In this document: positions 17,961 to 31,806 of the stretch, piece after piece | Layout of the letters: each line of letters opens with the position of its first letter | Numbering within the stretch: position 1 is the first letter of the stretch | Source of the DNA: Hydrocarboniphaga sp. | GTDB lineage: Bacteria > Pseudomonadota > Gammaproteobacteria > Nevskiales > Nevskiaceae | Length of the DNA stretch: 64,000 nucleotides | Direction of reading: 5' to 3' | Assembly: GCF_028291725.1 (NCBI RefSeq) | Contig: NZ_JAQGNT010000026.1 | Coordinates: forward strand, 1 to 64,000 | Translations under genes and position numbers: made by a program | Notes under the pieces: generated by a model | The model's database searches: none | What the model was told of the DNA's origin: nothing | Seen by the model: the letters and a program-made list of their open reading frames with translations, nothing else

Positions 17961-18016
17961 TGTGGGTCGGGCTTCAGCCCGACGCTGTTGGATGTCGGGC
18001 TGAAGCCCGACCCACA
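17961..18016. repeat. Palindromic repeat, family D, in the recC-recB gap
   Basis: TGTGGGTCGGGCTTCAGCCC … GGGCTGAAGCCCGACCCACA, 56 bp with about 23-bp arms. A half-site of a C-like element (GGGTCGGGCCGTGACCCGC) lies just upstream at about 17926-17944. Confidence 0.85.
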
Positions 18017-18046
18017 ACAGAAGCTCGATTATGGCGGCAAGCCCGC

Positions 18047-18110
18047 GTAGGGCGGGTCGTGACCCGCCGTTTGTTCGTCACCAAAAGCGGCGGGTCAAGA
18101 CCCGCCCTAC
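18047..18110. repeat. GTAG-type palindromic repeat, family C copy 2
   Basis: GTAGGGCGGGTCGTGACCCG … GGGTCAAGACCCGCCCTAC, 64 bp. It lies 40 bp upstream of recB. With the family D palindrome it occupies most of the 253-bp gap between recC and recB. Confidence 0.88.
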
Positions 18111-18150
18111 GCGGGTTCACTGCCCACGAACGCGGTACCAAGGCCGGCGT

Positions 18151-21100
18151 ATGACGATGCCGGTCGCTTTAACGGCGCCGCTGGACGGGCTGCGGCTGAT
18201 CGAGGCCAGTGCCGGCACCGGCAAGACCTGGACGCTGTCCGGCCTGTATCTGCGGCTGGTGGTCGAGCGCGGCATCGGCGTCGACAAGATCCTCGCGGTC
18301 ACTTTCACCAAGGCCGCGACCGCGGAGCTGCGCGACCGTATCCGCGCGCGGCTGCGGCAGATGCTCGATCACCTCGAAGGCAGCATCGAAGGCCGTGACA
18401 GCAGCGACGAATTCTGCGAGCAGCTGCTGGCGCGCCTGGACGATCGTGCGCTGGCAGCGCGGCGGCTGCAGGCGGCGCTGCGCAGCGTCGACGAGGCGGC
18501 GATCTATACGATTCACGGCTTCTGCCAGCGCGTGCTCGGCGACCGCGCATTCTCCACCGGCGTCGCCTTCGACAACGAGATCGCGCCGGATCAGAGCGAG
18601 CTGCGCCGCGAGGTGGTGCTGGATTTCTGGCGCCGTCGCATCGCCCACGACGACCCCGCGGAGAGCGACTCCCGCGATCTGTTCGTCGCCTGGCTGCAGA
18701 ACGAAAAAGTCTCGGCCGGCGAGCTGACGCGCTGGGTTTCCGGGCTGATCGGCAAGCCTGATCTGCAGATCGTCGCCGCCGAACCGCCGCCGCCGGTCGA
18801 GGATCGCTGCCGCAGTTACCGCGTGTTGCGCGAACAGGCGGCAGCATTGTGGCAGCAACAGCGCGAGGCGCTGTGTCGCCAGTTGAACGAGCACAAGGGT
18901 CTCAACCGACAGAGCTACAACCTCAAGCATCTGCCGAAGCGCTTCGTCGAACTCGAAGCCTGGCTGGCCGCGACCGACGAGATCGCGATGCCGTCGGCGG
19001 TCGAGTGCTTCCGCGCCAGCGTGCTCGCCGGCAAGAACAAGGGTGAGGCGCTACGCGAGGAGTTCTATCAGTTGCTCGATCAGCTGCACGACGCCGCTGC
19101 GACGCTGGCCGCCGCGTTCGAGCAGCGCTGGCGTGCATTGCGGCTGGAACTGCTGGATTACGCACGCACGCAGCTGCCGGCACGTCTGCGCGCGCAGCGT
19201 CTGCTGTCCTACGACGACCTGCTGCTGGAGCTGCACACGGGCCTGCAGGGCGAGGGCGGCGAGACTCTGGCGGCCGATCTGCGGCGTCGCTACCCGGCCG
19301 CGCTGATCGACGAGTTCCAGGACACCGATCCTCTGCAATGGGGCATCGTCAAGCGCATCTACGCCGACGGGCTGCAGGCCGGCGAGATGCTGACTGCGTT
19401 TCTGGTCGGCGATCCCAAGCAGTCGATCTACAGCTTCCGCGGCGCGGACATCTATTCCTACCTGGCGGCGAAATCGCTGTGCAGCGAGCATCACGAACTG
19501 AGCGAGAACCAGCGCTCGGTGCCGGGCTATGTGCAGGCGCTGAACACGCTGTACGCGCGCGTCGCCTCGCCGTTCCAGAACGACGAGATCCGCTATCAGA
19601 CTGTGGTCGCATCGCCGCGCGACAAGCCCGCGCTGATCGAGCACGGCGAGATCGACCCGGCACCGCTGCGGCTGCTGTTCATGCCGGAGAGCGATGGCGC
19701 CGCCAAGACTCATGGCGAAGCCTGGGCGGCGCAGGCCTGCGCGATCGAGATCGCCGGCCTGCTGGCGGACGCACAGGCCGGCGGCATCGAATACAAGAAC
19801 CGCTCGCTCGCCTCGGGTGACATCGCGGTGCTGGTCAACAATCACTACCAGGCCAGCGCGCTGCGCGCCGAACTCGGGCGTCGAGGCATCGCCTGCGCGG
19901 TGCAGTCCACCGAGAGCGTGTTCGATACCGCCGAGGCCGAGCAGCTGGAACGCTTGCTGCTAGCGGTCGCGGCACCGCATCGCGCGGCGACGCTGAAGGC
20001 CGCGTTGCTGTCCGAGCTGATCGGCTTCAGCGTTCAGCAGTTGCAGGCACTCGAGAGCGACGAGCGCGAATGGGAGCAGCTGCTGTCGGCTTTCGAGCGT
20101 TACCACGAGCTGTGGCGCACGCGCGGCTTCATGCGCATGTTCCGCGAGCTGGCGCGCGAGCAGCGGATCGTGCAGCGCCTGGCCGGCGAGCCCAACGGCG
20201 AACGCCGGCTGACCAATCTGTTCCACCTGGCCGAGCTGGCGCACGCCGAGCAGCGCCGCCTGCAGGGCATGGAATCGCTGCTCGCCTGGCTGCGCGGCCA
20301 GCGCGGCGAGAAAGCGGCGGACGAGTCCCAGCTGCGGCTGGAGAGCGACGCGGCGCTGGTGCAGATCGTCACGATTCATGCGAGCAAGGGCCTGGAATAT
20401 CCGGTGGTGTTCCTGCCGTTTCTGTGGAACGCGAAGAGCTTTATCGGCGACGACGCCGACCTGATCGTGCATCACGACGAGCAGCCGCCGCATGCGCTGC
20501 GGCTGGACGGCCGCGCGCAGGATCTGCCACAGGCTTTGCGGCTGGCGCGCGAAGAGGAATTGTCCGAGCGGCTGCGCCTGGCCTACGTCGCGCTGACGCG
20601 CGCGAAGAATCGCTGCTATCTGTTCAGCGGTCCGTTCAAGGAGCTGGCGATGTCGCCGCTGGGCGTGCTGCTGCACGGCCTGCGCGGCGCCGATGCGCAG
20701 ACCGAGGTGCCGGTCGCCGCGCGCTTGCTGGAACAGCTGCGGCTGTTGGCGGCAGCATCCGGAGGCAGCATTCGCGTGATTCAGACCGACGACAGCGCGG
20801 CTGAGATCGTGCTGCGCCGCGTGGCTGAATCGGCCGAGCCGCTGTCGGCGCGGCTGCCGCAGCGGACGCCGCCGCCAGGCTTCAGCGTTAGCAGCTATAC
20901 ACGGCTGCTGCAGGACGCCGAGGGACTCGCGTCCGAGCACGCGGTCGAAGTGCTGCCCGACCACGACCAGCGCGCAGAACCTGCAGCGGTGCCGGCATTG
21001 GCGCCCGGCGGCGGGCGCTTCGCGTTTCCACGCGGCGCGGCGGCCGGCACCTGCCTGCATGCGATCTTCGAGCACATCGATGCAAGTACAGCGCCGGCGA

Positions 21101-21729
21101 GTTGGCGACGCGCGGTGGCGGCGCAGCTGCGCATCGCCGGCTTTCCGGTGGACTGGGCGCCGGCGCTGATCGACTGGCTCGCGGAGATCGTCGCGACGCC
21201 GATGATCTGCCCGGCGAGCGCGGCGCCGGTGCAGCTGGCGCAGTTGCCGCCGACGCGAGTGATCGCGGAGCTGGCCTTTCATCTGCCGCTGCCCGGCGTG
21301 CTGCCGGCGCAGATCGCGGAACTCGCGAATGCGCATGGCCTGCCGATATCGCCGCTGTCGCCGCGGCGTTTGCAGGGCTATCTGCGCGGCTTCATCGATC
21401 TGTGCTTCGAGCACCGCGGACGCTGGTACATCGCCGACTACAAGTCGAACTGGCTGGGCACGCGCTTCGACGACTACGCCGTGGATTCGCTGAACCAGGC
21501 GATGGCCGAGGGCGACTATCACCTGCAATACCTGCTGTACACGCTGGCACTGCACCGCTGGCTGACCTGGCGCGTGCCGGGCTACGACTACGAGCAGCAC
21601 TTCGGCGGCGTGTTCTATCTGTTTCTGCGCGGCATGGATGCCGAGGGGCGCGGCGTTTACACAAGCCGTCCGCCGCTGGCGCTGATCGAGGCGCTGGACG
21701 CGCTGTGCCGCAGCGAGGTGGCGGCGTGA
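18151..21729 (+). CDS. recB: Exodeoxyribonuclease V subunit beta (RecB)
   Basis: The helicase and only nuclease subunit of RecBCD; 1192 residues, near the E. coli length. A UvrD-type helicase is shown by Walker A EASAGTGKTWTLS (about 18-30), FTKAATAELRDRIR, IDEFQDTDPLQW, GDPKQSIYSFRGAD and LAYVALTRAKNRCYLF. The C-terminal nuclease domain has the RecB motif GRWYIADYKSNWLG (near residues 1090-1105; Asp and Lys catalytic). ATG 18151 gives the typical N-terminus; the frame further upstream is repeat. The stop overlaps the recD start codon (GTGA), implying coupling. Confidence 0.96.
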   Translation: MTMPVALTAPLDGLRLIEASAGTGKTWTLSGLYLRLVVERGIGVDKILAVTFTKAATAELRDRIRARLRQMLDHLEGSIEGRDSSDEFCEQLLARLDDRALAARRLQAALRSVDEAAIYTIHGFCQRVLGDRAFSTGVAFDNEIAPDQSELRREVVLDFWRRRIAHDDPAESDSRDLFVAWLQNEKVSAGELTRWVSGLIGKPDLQIVAAEPPPPVEDRCRSYRVLREQAAALWQQQREALCRQLNEHKGLNRQSYNLKHLPKRFVELEAWLAATDEIAMPSAVECFRASVLAGKNKGEALREEFYQLLDQLHDAAATLAAAFEQRWRALRLELLDYARTQLPARLRAQRLLSYDDLLLELHTGLQGEGGETLAADLRRRYPAALIDEFQDTDPLQWGIVKRIYADGLQAGEMLTAFLVGDPKQSIYSFRGADIYSYLAAKSLCSEHHELSENQRSVPGYVQALNTLYARVASPFQNDEIRYQTVVASPRDKPALIEHGEIDPAPLRLLFMPESDGAAKTHGEAWAAQACAIEIAGLLADAQAGGIEYKNRSLASGDIAVLVNNHYQASALRAELGRRGIACAVQSTESVFDTAEAEQLERLLLAVAAPHRAATLKAALLSELIGFSVQQLQALESDEREWEQLLSAFERYHELWRTRGFMRMFRELAREQRIVQRLAGEPNGERRLTNLFHLAELAHAEQRRLQGMESLLAWLRGQRGEKAADESQLRLESDAALVQIVTIHASKGLEYPVVFLPFLWNAKSFIGDDADLIVHHDEQPPHALRLDGRAQDLPQALRLAREEELSERLRLAYVALTRAKNRCYLFSGPFKELAMSPLGVLLHGLRGADAQTEVPVAARLLEQLRLLAAASGGSIRVIQTDDSAAEIVLRRVAESAEPLSARLPQRTPPPGFSVSSYTRLLQDAEGLASEHAVEVLPDHDQRAEPAAVPALAPGGGRFAFPRGAAAGTCLHAIFEHIDASTAPASWRRAVAAQLRIAGFPVDWAPALIDWLAEIVATPMICPASAAPVQLAQLPPTRVIAELAFHLPLPGVLPAQIAELANAHGLPISPLSPRRLQGYLRGFIDLCFEHRGRWYIADYKSNWLGTRFDDYAVDSLNQAMAEGDYHLQYLLYTLALHRWLTWRVPGYDYEQHFGGVFYLFLRGMDAEGRGVYTSRPPLALIEALDALCRSEVAA

Positions 21730-23519
21730 GCTTGGCTGATCTTCGTTTGCCGTTGGCGGCGGCCGGCATCGACGAGCCCGACGCGGCGTTCGCGTCGCTG
21801 TTCGCGGCCGCGCTCGGTGATTTGCATCGCGAACAGGGCGGGGACGCCGCCGATACTGCGGCTGTAATCGCCGCAGCAAACCTCGCCAGCATGGCGGTGC
21901 AGCAGGGCCACGCCTGTGCGGATCTGGCGATCGATGAGAGCCTCGATGTCGATATTGACATCGACGCGCTGCGCCGCAGCCCCATGGTCGGCAACGGCAC
22001 CGCGCCGACGCCGCTGGTGCTGGCCGGCACGCGGCTGTACCTGTATCGCTACTGGCGCTATGAGCGCCAGCTGGCGGCGAGGCTGATCGAACTGAACCGG
22101 CCGGTTCAAGATCTCGATATCGAGGCGGCCGCGGCCATCATCACGCAGCTGTTCCCGGCCAGCGGCGATGCGCAGCCGGACTGGCAGAAGATCGCCGCGG
22201 CGACCGCGATGTCCCGCCATCTGTGCATCGTCTCCGGCGGCCCGGGCACCGGCAAGACCACAACCGTGGTGCGCATCCTCGCCGCGCTGCTGCGGCTGCA
22301 GCCGAACCTGCGCATCGCCATCGCCGCACCGACCGGCAAGGCCGCGGCGCGGCTGAAATCCTCGATCACCTCGCAGCTCGACGCGCTGGATCTGCCCGAT
22401 GCGCTGCGCGCACAGCTGCCGGCCGAGGCGCATACGCTGCATCGCCTGCTCGGCTACCGGCCCAACCGCGCCGGCTTTCGCCACGACGCCAGCCAGCCGC
22501 TGCCGTATCAGCTGGTGGTGGTCGACGAAGCCTCGATGCTCGACCTTGCGCTGGCGGCGAAGCTGGTCGCGGCGCTGCCGGCGGATGCGCGGCTGATTCT
22601 GCTCGGCGACAAGGATCAGCTGGCCTCGGTGGAAGCCGGCGCGGTCTATGCGGAGCTGTCATCGCGCTCGCTGCTCGACGCCGCCGGCCGCGCCACGCTG
22701 CAGCGCATCGCCGGCGATCTGCCTGCAGTGCCCATCGACGCAAGCGGCTACGCGATGGCCAACGCCGTGGTCTGGCTCAACCGCGCCTGGCGCTTCGCCG
22801 ACGACGGCGGCATCTCGCGCCTGGCGACCGCGATCAACGCCGGCCAGCCGCAGGCGGTGCGCGAAGTGCTGGCCGCCGGGTCGGCGAGCCTGGCCTGGCG
22901 CTCGGCGCTACCGTCGCCGCCGCTGCTCGCCGCCACGCTGGCGCAAGGATATGAGCCCTTCATCCACGCAGTGCGCAGCGCTGCCTCGCCGGCTGAAGTG
23001 CTGAGCAGTTTCGAGCGCTACCGCGTGCTGTGTTCGACGCGCGCCGGCGCCTACGGCAGCGAATCGCTGAACCGGCATCTGACCGCGCAGTTGCAGCGCC
23101 GTCTCGGCGGCATGGCCGGCGGCGCGCGCTGGTATGCCGGCCGCGCGGTGATGGTCGCCGGCAACGACTACGCGCTGCGCCTGTTCAACGGCGACATCGG
23201 CGTCGCGCTGCCGGACACCGAGGGCCGGCTACTGGTGTATTTCGCCGGCGACGACGGCCTGCGCGCGTTCGCGCCCGGGCGCCTGGCGAACGTCGCGACC
23301 GCGTTCGCGCTGACCGTGCACAAGGCCCAGGGCTCGGAGTTCGCGCGCATCGACCTGGTGATCGAGCCGACACTGGCGCGCGGCCTGACGCGCGAACTGC
23401 TGTACACCGCCGTCACCCGCGCCCGCGAGCACATCGGCCTGTGGTGCGGCGAGGAGCTGTTCGACACGATGGTCGCGACACGCCTGCGGCGGCGCTCATC
23501 GATCATCGGTGCAACGTAG
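21726..23519 (+). CDS. recD: Exodeoxyribonuclease V subunit alpha (RecD)
   Basis: The 5'-3' helicase subunit of RecBCD; 597 residues (E. coli 608). Walker A GGPGTGKTTTVV lies near residues 170-181, followed by IAAPTGKAAARL, VVDEASMLD, LLGDKDQLASVEAG, and the C-terminal TVHKAQGSEF … LLYTAVTRAREH typical of SF1B RecD. I choose GTG 21726, which overlaps the recB stop by 3 nt and yields a normal N-terminus; the open frame to 21102 is a shadow of recB. Translational coupling with recB is likely. Confidence 0.95.
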   Translation: MSLADLRLPLAAAGIDEPDAAFASLFAAALGDLHREQGGDAADTAAVIAAANLASMAVQQGHACADLAIDESLDVDIDIDALRRSPMVGNGTAPTPLVLAGTRLYLYRYWRYERQLAARLIELNRPVQDLDIEAAAAIITQLFPASGDAQPDWQKIAAATAMSRHLCIVSGGPGTGKTTTVVRILAALLRLQPNLRIAIAAPTGKAAARLKSSITSQLDALDLPDALRAQLPAEAHTLHRLLGYRPNRAGFRHDASQPLPYQLVVVDEASMLDLALAAKLVAALPADARLILLGDKDQLASVEAGAVYAELSSRSLLDAAGRATLQRIAGDLPAVPIDASGYAMANAVVWLNRAWRFADDGGISRLATAINAGQPQAVREVLAAGSASLAWRSALPSPPLLAATLAQGYEPFIHAVRSAASPAEVLSSFERYRVLCSTRAGAYGSESLNRHLTAQLQRRLGGMAGGARWYAGRAVMVAGNDYALRLFNGDIGVALPDTEGRLLVYFAGDDGLRAFAPGRLANVATAFALTVHKAQGSEFARIDLVIEPTLARGLTRELLYTAVTRAREHIGLWCGEELFDTMVATRLRRRSSIIGAT

Positions 23520-23548
23520 CCCCGATACCGTTCAGTCAACGCCGAATT

Positions 23549-23618
23549 GTAGGGCCGGAGCATCCATCCCGCCTTTCGCGCCAAAACGGCGGGATACGCT
23601 GCGCTTCTCCCGCCCTAC
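23549..23618. repeat. GTAG-type imperfect palindrome, family F
   Basis: GTAGGGCCGGAGCATCCATC … CTTCTCCCGCCCTAC, 70 bp with imperfect arms and an inner GGCGGGAT/ATCCCGCC pair, between recD and the hydrolase gene. Confidence 0.65.
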
Positions 23619-23688
23619 GCGACCAAAGGCGCCGTGCGTGGCATTCTTCGTTCGAACGCGACCCGCTGATGTCATCGGAAACTTCATC

Positions 23689-24570
23689 ATGTCTTTGTTT
23701 CGAGCAATGGCTGCCGCGGTCTGTCTGATGCTGGCCTGGACATGTGGGGCGCATGCCTCCGATTCTGCGCGCGACGGCTGGTCAACGGAGGAGGTTTCCT
23801 TTCGGTCTGCCGACGGCGTTGGGCTGTCGGGTTCGCTTATCGTCCCAAGGGATGGACCTGCGCTTGCGGTCGTCGTTCTCGGACAGGGATCCGGACCAGT
23901 GGAGCGATACACCGCGTTGGCATCCCTGATGGCGCTTCATGCGATCGCTGTCCTGACATACGACAAGCGCGGTGTAGGGCAGTCGGGCGGCAGCTACCAA
24001 CGCACCGATGACATCAGTGCCGCCAATCTGGCGCTGTTGGCATCCGACGCGGCTGCAGCGATGCAGTGGGTTTCCAACAGTTCACGGGTGCGCTCACTCC
24101 CAGGCGGGTTCGTCGCCATCAGCCAGTCCGGCTGGGTCGTCCCGATGGCGCTGGCGAAGTCACCCGCGGTCGACTTCATCGGATTCTGGAGCGGGCCGAC
24201 CTGCACGACGAGCGAACAGTTGCAATTCCAGCACTTTTCGGCAGAGCACGAGTCCGACCGATCCCGCATGACGGACAGTGAGATCAGCGTGGCGATGCGC
24301 CACGTCGACTATCGGCCTGACGATATCGACCCTCTGAGCCAACTAACGGCGGTGTCGATTCCGGGACTCTGGTTGTTTGGAGGGCAGGACCCCTACCTAC
24401 CCATCGAGTTGTCCACCCGGCGACTGCAGAAGCTGATTGACAACGGCCGTAGCAATTTCGAGTACCGGGTATTCACCGAGGAAGGGCATAACCTCGCGGA
24501 TTCGCCGAAGCAGGCATCGTTCATCGCCATGATCGACTGGATCGAACGAATCGCGGCTTCCCGGCGCTGA
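23689..24570 (+). CDS. Secreted alpha/beta hydrolase
   Basis: A 293-residue alpha/beta-hydrolase fold protein with a Sec signal peptide (MSLFRAMAAAVCLMLAWTCGAHA). The serine nucleophile is in AISQSGW, the acid in FGGQDPYL and the histidine in TEEGHNLAD, in the canonical order; LTYDKRGVGQSGGS is the usual early loop. Substrate is unknown; it could be an esterase or peptidase of the S9/S15-like or dienelactone hydrolase group. The signal peptide implies periplasmic or extracellular action. The start at ATG 23689 gives a clean signal peptide; upstream sequence in frame is repeat. It is convergent with the antitoxin-like gene downstream. Confidence 0.8.
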   Translation: MSLFRAMAAAVCLMLAWTCGAHASDSARDGWSTEEVSFRSADGVGLSGSLIVPRDGPALAVVVLGQGSGPVERYTALASLMALHAIAVLTYDKRGVGQSGGSYQRTDDISAANLALLASDAAAAMQWVSNSSRVRSLPGGFVAISQSGWVVPMALAKSPAVDFIGFWSGPTCTTSEQLQFQHFSAEHESDRSRMTDSEISVAMRHVDYRPDDIDPLSQLTAVSIPGLWLFGGQDPYLPIELSTRRLQKLIDNGRSNFEYRVFTEEGHNLADSPKQASFIAMIDWIERIAASRR

Positions 24571-24586
24571 TGTTTGGCTTGACGGT

Positions 24587-24844
24587 TCAGCCAGCCGCTG
24601 CAGGTGTGCGGCGACGCTGGCCGCCGCGCGCCGGAATCTCAAGATTCCCCCGGCCTTGTTTTGCCAGTAACAGCGCCTTGAAGTTGGGTGTTGCCTGCTG
24701 CCGCAGATGGCGCCATTCCTGGACGGGAACCAGCACGGCAGTCTCGACTCCGCGCAAGGTGACCACCTGTGGCCCCTCGGTGAGACTCGCTTTCAGGAGT
24801 TCGCTGAACCGTGCCCGCGCATCCTGTACCGGCCAGTGTTTCAT
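24587..24844 (-). CDS. Phd/YefM-family antitoxin, apparently without a toxin
   Basis: An 85-residue protein with the Phd/YefM DNA-binding fold pattern: MKHWPVQDARARFSELLKAS, then GPQVVTLRGVETAVLVPVQEW. The C-terminal half (QGRGNLEIPARGGQRRR) would normally wrap around a toxin such as a PIN-domain VapC. The start is ATG 24844. No toxin gene is adjacent: downstream (below 24587) the hydrolase gene ends 16 bp away on the opposite strand, and upstream is a short gap and an SRPBCC gene. It is a solitary antitoxin, relic or anti-addiction module. Confidence 0.75.
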   Translation of the reverse strand: MKHWPVQDARARFSELLKASLTEGPQVVTLRGVETAVLVPVQEWRHLRQQATPNFKALLLAKQGRGNLEIPARGGQRRRTPAAAG

Positions 24845-24946
24845 CGCATTCCCTCTAAGATTGAATCTAGTCAGACACCGCGCTGTTTCCAATCGAAGCC
24901 ATGGCAGCCAGCTGTTAGAGTAAACCGAGTCAAGGGGAGTTTCTCG

Positions 24947-25504
24947 ATGCGAAACCGGCAGCGTCTATCCGCAATGGCGGCAATCCTGTTGCTGTCCGCT
25001 TCGGCACAGGCCGAAGTGGTCGAATCGCAAGCTGGCGGCCTGAACCTGCAGTACGCCGTCACTGTCGCCGCGGCTCCCGAGAAGGTCTATGCGGCCTTTG
25101 TGGATATCGGTAAATGGTGGGACCCGGCGCACACTTATTCCGGCGATGCGGCGAACCTGAGCCTGGTCGACAAGCCCGGCGGCTGCTTCTGCGAGAAGCT
25201 GCCGCAAGGCGGCGGTGTCGTGCATCTGACGGTGCTGTATGCCGCGCTCGGCCGGCAGCTGACGCTCGGCGGCGCGCTCGGCCCGCTGCAGACGGCCGGC
25301 GTCTCCGGCGCGATGGCCGTGCAGATGTCGGCCAAGGACGCGGGCACACAGCTCGCGCTGGTCTACCGGGTCGGCGGCTACTATCCGGGTGGCTTGAACA
25401 CGATCGCTGCCGGCGTCGATGGAGTGCTCGGCTCGCAGCTGGCGCGTCTGAAGCGCTTTGTCGAAACCGGATCACCGGCGGAGTCGGGCGCGGCCAAGCG
25501 CTGA
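24947..25504 (+). CDS. Exported SRPBCC (START-like) family protein
   Basis: A 185-residue protein with a signal peptide (MRNRQRLSAMAAILLLSASAQA) followed by one SRPBCC/polyketide-cyclase-like domain: APEKVYAAFVDIGKWWDPAHTYSG, GGCFCEKLPQGGGVVHLTV, and a C-terminal helix near TIAAGVDGVLGSQLARLKRF. This fold binds hydrophobic ligands; the specific ligand is unknown. ATG 24947 has a good GGGGAG ribosome binding site. It sits 27 bp before the metal-resistance cluster but shows no metal-binding signature. Confidence 0.75.
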   Translation: MRNRQRLSAMAAILLLSASAQAEVVESQAGGLNLQYAVTVAAAPEKVYAAFVDIGKWWDPAHTYSGDAANLSLVDKPGGCFCEKLPQGGGVVHLTVLYAALGRQLTLGGALGPLQTAGVSGAMAVQMSAKDAGTQLALVYRVGGYYPGGLNTIAAGVDGVLGSQLARLKRFVETGSPAESGAAKR

Positions 25505-25531
25505 TCGGCGCTTGCCGGTTACACTCGGGCC

Positions 25532-25975
25532 ATGCGCTTTTCGCGACTCATCGTGTTGTGGCTGATCGTCTCGCTCGCCGTGATCCGGGTGATGGGCGTG
25601 CATGTCCATGCGCATACGCATGCGCTCGGCGATGACCGCGTGGCGGTGACCGCCGATGTGCATGCCACATTCGACGCCGGCATTCATGGCGAGCATCACG
25701 CGGCGGGCCACGACGTCTACGACAGCACTTCGGTGCATGCGGCTGATCATCAGGAAGCGCATCTCGATCACGGCGACCGTGATGTCAGCGGCCCCGGCGA
25801 AGTCGCCAAGTGGCCGAAGTTCGGCTGGAACCTCGCGCTGCTGCTGGTTTCGCTGGCGCTGCTGTGGCGGGTCCCGCCGCAGATCGTCCGCATCGTGGTC
25901 GCGCCGATCGTGCGTCGGCCGCAGCGGCCGGCGTATTTCATCCCACCGGCTCAAGCACCGCCTCTCCCGGCCTGA
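25532..25975 (+). CDS. His-rich membrane protein, CzcI-like
   Basis: A 147-residue protein with an N-terminal hydrophobic segment (LIVLWLIVSLAVIRVM), a central His/Asp-rich region (HVHAHTHALGDD, GEHHAAGHD, HAADHQEAHLDHGD) and a second membrane segment (NLALLLVSLALLW). Its place directly ahead of a CzcCBA-type operon and its composition fit CzcI-like accessory proteins, which bind metal in the periplasm. That role is inferred from position and composition, not from a firm family match. It probably begins the efflux operon. Confidence 0.6.
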   Translation: MRFSRLIVLWLIVSLAVIRVMGVHVHAHTHALGDDRVAVTADVHATFDAGIHGEHHAAGHDVYDSTSVHAADHQEAHLDHGDRDVSGPGEVAKWPKFGWNLALLLVSLALLWRVPPQIVRIVVAPIVRRPQRPAYFIPPAQAPPLPA

Positions 25976-26053
25976 AATCGCTTTTTAAAGCCATTTCGCG
26001 GCGCCCGTTCTTGCTTTTTTTGTTCTGGGCCCGCATGCCGATGAGAGGTCTCC

Positions 26054-27345
26054 ATGTTTTCCCCCTTGGCGCGCGCCGTGCTTGCGGCCGCCCTGCTATG
26101 CCCGGGCTCGCTGTGCGCGAGTCCCGATGAGCCCGCGTCTGCGGGCGCTGCGCCACCGCCGCTGACGCTCGAACAGGCACTGGCCCGCACTGAGCGCCAG
26201 CACCCGATCTTCGCCTCGCAGCAGGCGGCGCTGCGCAGGGCCGGCGCGCGGATCACGCAGGCCGGCGTCGGCCCCGCTCCGGAACTCGGCCTGGAGGTCG
26301 AGAATGTGCTGGGCAGCGGCGAGCTGCACGCTGCGCGCGCAGCCGAAACCACGCTGTCCTTCAGCCAGCTGATCGAACGCGGCGGCCTGCGCGATCGCCG
26401 CGTCGAAACCGCCGAGGCCGAATACGCGAGTCACGAAGTCGAGGCCCAGGCCGCCCGCATGGACGTGCGCGCCGAAGTCGCGCGGCGCTTCGTGCATGTG
26501 CTCTCGGACCAGGTGCAGCTCGGCATCACCCGCGAGGCCAGCGTGCTGGCCGCGGCGACCGCGGCGGATGTCGAACGTCGCGTGCGCGCCGCGCGCAGTC
26601 CGCTGGCGGAGCGCTTTCGCGCCGAGGTCACGCTGGAACGCGCGCGGCTCGAAGAAGAGCACGCCGAGCATGAGTTGCGCAGCTCGCGTCGTCATCTGGC
26701 CGCGGCCACCGGAGCGGCCGATGCGAACTTCGGCGAGGCGGCCGGCGATCTGGGCTCGCTGCCTGCAGTCTCTGACTTCGACTCGCTGCTGGCGCGCGTG
26801 CGATCGACACCGGAGTTCCTGCGCTTTGCCAGCCTGGCGCGCGTACGCGATTCCGAACTGCGCCTGGCGCAGGCGCGTGCGATCACCGGTGTCACGCTCG
26901 GCGCTGGTCTGCGCCGTCAGGAGCGGACCGATGATATTGGCCTGGTGTTCTCGGCCTCGATTCCGCTGTTCGCGCCCTCGCGCGAGCGCGGCCGTATCGC
27001 CGAGGCCGAGGCGCAGCGGGACCAGGTCGCCGCCGACGAAGCAGTGGCTTACCTGAAGGCGCAGGCCCAGCTGTTCGAGCTGTATCAGGAGCTGAATCAC
27101 GCGCGCGTCGAGTTCGAGTCGCAGCGTGATCGGATCATCCCGGCGACAGAGCGTGCGCTGGAGCAGACGCGCTACGCCTATGAGCGCGGCCGCTATTCGC
27201 TGATGGAGCTGCGCGACGCGCAAGCGGAATGGGCCGCGCAGCGCCGACGAATGATCGAAGCCGCGGCCAGTTACCACGTCACGCTGATCGAAATGCAGAG
27301 GCTGAGCGGACAGGCTGCGAGCAACGCGCCGTCGGCAGGTCATCA

Positions 27346-27349
<4 letters not shown>
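26054..27349 (+). CDS. czcC: Outer membrane channel of heavy-metal RND efflux (CzcC-like, TolC family)
   Basis: A 431-residue outer membrane factor with a signal peptide ending near CPGSLCAS, the outer membrane efflux N-terminus LTLEQALARTERQHP, long Ala/Arg/Glu-rich coiled-coil hairpins, and the repeat-type pattern SFSQLIERGGLRDRRVETAE characteristic of CzcC/CusC relatives. It would connect the inner membrane pump to the outside. Its TGA overlaps the ATG of the adaptor gene (ATGA), so the two are coupled. Metal specificity is not readable from this subunit. Confidence 0.88.
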
Positions 27350-31768
<4,419 letters not shown>

Positions 31769-31806
31769 AGTTCATCGATCAGGCGACACCCGCAACAGCG
31801 CCGCCT

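Noticed and set aside
19960-21879. A 639-codon minus-strand frame opposite recB/recD
   Set aside because: Antisense shadow of recB; no recognisable domain and no ribosome binding site.
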